Positions 4,986-6,547 of a stretch of DNA of 6,547 nucleotides are shown piece by piece. The stretch spans positions 1 to 6,547 of the forward strand of contig JAGLUH010000466.1 of NCBI GenBank assembly GCA_023134875.1, in the 5' to 3' direction. The notes beneath the pieces were generated by a model. That model had not been told where the DNA came from, did no database searches, and saw only the letters and a program-made list of their open reading frames with translations. Position 1 is the first letter of the stretch; the number at the start of each line of letters is the position of its first letter. A program made the position numbers and the translations under genes. The stretch is from Candidatus Zixiibacteriota bacterium (lineage in GTDB: Bacteria > Zixibacteria > MSB-5A5 > CAIYYT01).

Positions 4986-6547
4986 CTACCTGTCCAAGCT
5001 CTCTTCCAGCAACTTGAGGAGCTCCTCGGCTAACGCTGGTGTTGAGTCGCGCGCCTTCAGGTGTTCCGGTACTTCCGCCAGTCCGCGAAGCTCGAATACC
5101 AGTTCGGCACGCTCATTTTCGGTCAGCTTGCCGTCATCGTAACGGTCAATAATCATGGCCTGCCCGATCACCCGATTGGCCAGCGAATTCGACGAGAGCA
5201 TATCGATTACCAGGCTGACACTGAACGGCCCCTCCCAGGAGTCGCTTTCCCTGCTGCCAGGAGTGGGAATAGTGATGTGCCCAACACCTACTCCCTGCCC
5301 CGGGGGCCCGTAGTCCATAACCCACTTGTTGCCGACGCATTTGATTCTGGTCGTAGCATGCCATTCTTGTTCTTCGCCACACTTGATCCCATTGACTTCA
5401 ACCCACTCTTTGAAATTGAGCCAGTTGATCACATGTGTAGTGGTGTTGCAGGCGCCATTTACGTCTCCCATCCCGGGAGTGTCAATTACATAGATGTTGC
5501 AGTTGGGGGGTGCTGAAGGTGTGAGATCCTCATCAGTGTTGTGATGATCGTCATTGCACCAGGCGGGAGAGGGACAGTCAAGCGCATGTGGGATAAAGGC
5601 GCCCGCACCCGGTTTGAAGCCGACTCGTCCCTGCCTGGTCCGCTTGATATCTATGTCGCACCAACCGTCAGTGAGACAAGACGCCAGGTTGGCGTCGCAC
5701 GGTTCGATATGTCCCTCAATCTCGATGTTCTTGTGGAATCCGGTGCAACCAGCCGGGTTGCCCGGACTGTTGATACCAAGCTGCGGCAGACCGCAACTCG
5801 CATCTGGTGGCACGTCATTGTCATCGCTCGTGTTGCCGCCGCAGTCGAACGAAAGCGCCACGGTAATGACGGTGATTACTACCTGGTCTGTTGCCACGCA
5901 CTCTCCAACAGTGTAGGTCACCGTAAGCGTGACATCGCCGGTAGCGGCGCTGACGTTGTCTCCCTTAACCTGTACGGTGCTTTTATTGTTTGGGCCTACA
6001 ATCGACGCCTTGTTGGCTCCGGCGGTGATCGCCCAGGAATAACTACCTCCCGGCGGCCAGCCGACAGCGAAATAGGTCTGGGTAGCTCCCTTGCAGAGAC
6101 AGCAGGGACCAAAAGCAATTACCCAGCAACTCTCAACCTTCTCGCATACGCATTCGGGAATGCCGTCATTGTCAGGATCACCCGGAGCTGAGCCGCCGCC
6201 GAAGATGTGTGCGATCAAGTAGACAACGTCAGCGATATTAACCAGTCCGCTGCAATCGGCATCACCAAACTCCAGGGGTTGCGGCGGCGGCCCATCACCG
6301 AAAATGTAGTTGATCAGGTAGACAACATCAGCGATATTGACCATACCATTAGTATCAGCATCGCCGCAAACTTCTTCCGTCTCCAGCGTGACCAAGATGT
6401 TGAACTGGCAGACTTCTTCTTCGCCTATGCCATCAGAGAGACCCACATAGACATCGAAGAAGCTCTCAGCGTCGGACATGGCGGGTATGAACTCAAACTC
6501 ACCAGTCGCAGAATTTATAGTCATAGTTCCGTTCGGCGGCGGATATA
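4986..6547 (-). CDS. Large secreted Cys-rich protein with Ig-like and dockerin modules (5' end beyond window)
   Basis: The frame enters from the right edge without a start. The first ATG seen, at 6524, is internal: the seven codons before it (YPPPNGT) complete the strand 'GTMTINSATGEFEFIP' of a cadherin/He_PIG-like Ig domain. The visible 519 residues contain the end of that domain (1-53) and two dockerin-type EF-hand loops (D62, D64, N66, N70, D73 and D95, D97, S99, N103, D106). A second Ig/PKD-like domain follows (about 138-230, 'GGSYSWAITAG', 'STVQVKG', 'DVTLTVTYTV'). Then comes a Cys-rich region (about 235-430) with DDHH, DEDLTP and IYVIDTPGMGD, and a helical, acidic C-terminus (450-519) with a degenerate EF-hand. 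About 22 cysteines point to a disulfide-bonded extracellular protein. Dockerin repeats usually sit at the C-terminus; here 400 residues follow them. The role is unknown: surface adhesion or structural scaffold is a guess. It ends with TAG, 257 bp before proS. Confidence 0.85.
   Translation of the reverse strand, partial: YPPPNGTMTINSATGEFEFIPAMSDAESFFDVYVGLSDGIGEEEVCQFNILVTLETEEVCGDADTNGMVNIADVVYLINYIFGDGPPPQPLEFGDADCSGLVNIADVVYLIAHIFGGGSAPGDPDNDGIPECVCEKVESCWVIAFGPCCLCKGATQTYFAVGWPPGGSYSWAITAGANKASIVGPNNKSTVQVKGDNVSAATGDVTLTVTYTVGECVATDQVVITVITVALSFDCGGNTSDDNDVPPDASCGLPQLGINSPGNPAGCTGFHKNIEIEGHIEPCDANLASCLTDGWCDIDIKRTRQGRVGFKPGAGAFIPHALDCPSPAWCNDDHHNTDEDLTPSAPPNCNIYVIDTPGMGDVNGACNTTTHVINWLNFKEWVEVNGIKCGEEQEWHATTRIKCVGNKWVMDYGPPGQGVGVGHITIPTPGSRESDSWEGPFSVSLVIDMLSSNSLANRVIGQAMIIDRYDDGKLTENERAELVFELRGLAEVPEHLKARDSTPALAEELLKLLEESLDR
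5112..5147 (-). other. Degenerate EF-hand-like loop at the C-terminus of the secreted protein
   Basis: Residues 467-478 read DRYDDGKLTENE. They fit the EF-hand loop at positions 1 (Asp), 5 (Asp), 6 (Gly), 8 (Leu) and 12 (Glu), with Tyr in place of the usual acidic residue or Asn at position 3. The loop is flanked by likely helices (NSLANRVIGQAMII and RAELVFELRGLAEV). It is separate from the dockerin pair and may bind calcium weakly or only keep the fold. Confidence 0.5.
6201..6362 (-). repeat. Two coding repeats of the dockerin module
   Basis: Two 63-bp units, 6300-6362 and 6201-6263, are offset by 99 bp. They encode 21-residue calcium-binding repeats with 16 identical residues, and 47 of 63 bases match. 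The core NIADVVYLI is the same in both. The linker between them is Pro-rich (GDGPPPQPLEFG). The close DNA match fits an old internal duplication, as in other dockerin pairs. Confidence 0.85.

Noticed and set aside
5460..5500. GTPase signature in IYVIDTPGMGD
   Set aside because: No Walker A P-loop or N/TKxD motif exists in the protein, and the setting is a Cys-rich secreted domain.
5541..6191. Plus-strand open frame of 216 codons
   Set aside because: It is antisense to the secreted Cys-rich protein, whose domain motifs are clear in the minus-strand frame. The peptide has no recognisable motif or good start context.
6522..6524. ATG at 6524 as the start of the secreted protein
   Set aside because: The frame stays open upstream to the edge, the upstream codons complete an Ig-domain strand (PPPNGTMTINSATG), no ribosome site precedes the ATG, and no signal peptide follows it.

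Overview
The window looks like a piece of ordinary chromosome from an uncultured bacterium, most likely candidate division Zixibacteria or a neighbouring lineage of the FCB group. This is inferred from protein style: a paired dockerin-type calcium-binding module with the 'NIADVVYLINYIF' signature, a DUF4384-PEGA secreted protein with a Tyr/His-rich stretch, and a lipoprotein with an FN3-like domain. No 16S rRNA or other marker fixes the taxonomy. The proline-tRNA ligase is the bacterial type with an INS editing domain. All five genes are on the minus strand, so transcription runs right to left.

Right part (4986-6547): the 3' portion of a large secreted, cysteine-rich, multidomain protein whose 5' end lies beyond the right edge. 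Its domains, in order, are the end of a cadherin/He_PIG-like Ig domain, two dockerin-type EF-hand loops, a second Ig/PKD-like domain, a long Cys-rich region of unknown fold, and a charged C-terminal helix region carrying a third, degenerate EF-hand-like loop.

Middle part (2458-4985): a 257-bp spacer with a stem-loop and two TTGACA hexamers precedes proS (prolyl-tRNA synthetase). Three bases after the proS stop comes a gene for a four-helix inner-membrane protein with conserved histidines. The two are probably co-transcribed.

Gap 1867-2457 (about 590 bp): no convincing gene. It is a cluster of palindromic elements. Two 50-51 bp double-hairpin REP-like units bounded by GTAGG...CCTAC lie in inverted orientation and share a flanking GTTGAATCCAG motif. 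A second inverted pair (AGGTTGTCCCAAAAG and CTTTTGGGACAGCCT) and several smaller hairpins accompany them.

Left part (1-1866): a tightly coupled pair encoding a lipoprotein with an FN3-like domain and, four bases downstream, a secreted DUF4384-PEGA protein that runs off the left edge. Both products should be exported, and the spacing suggests they are made together, possibly as an envelope complex. No CRISPR array, tRNA, rRNA, transposase or obvious defence system was seen. The most unusual content is the repeat cluster and the domain architectures of the two truncated secreted proteins.
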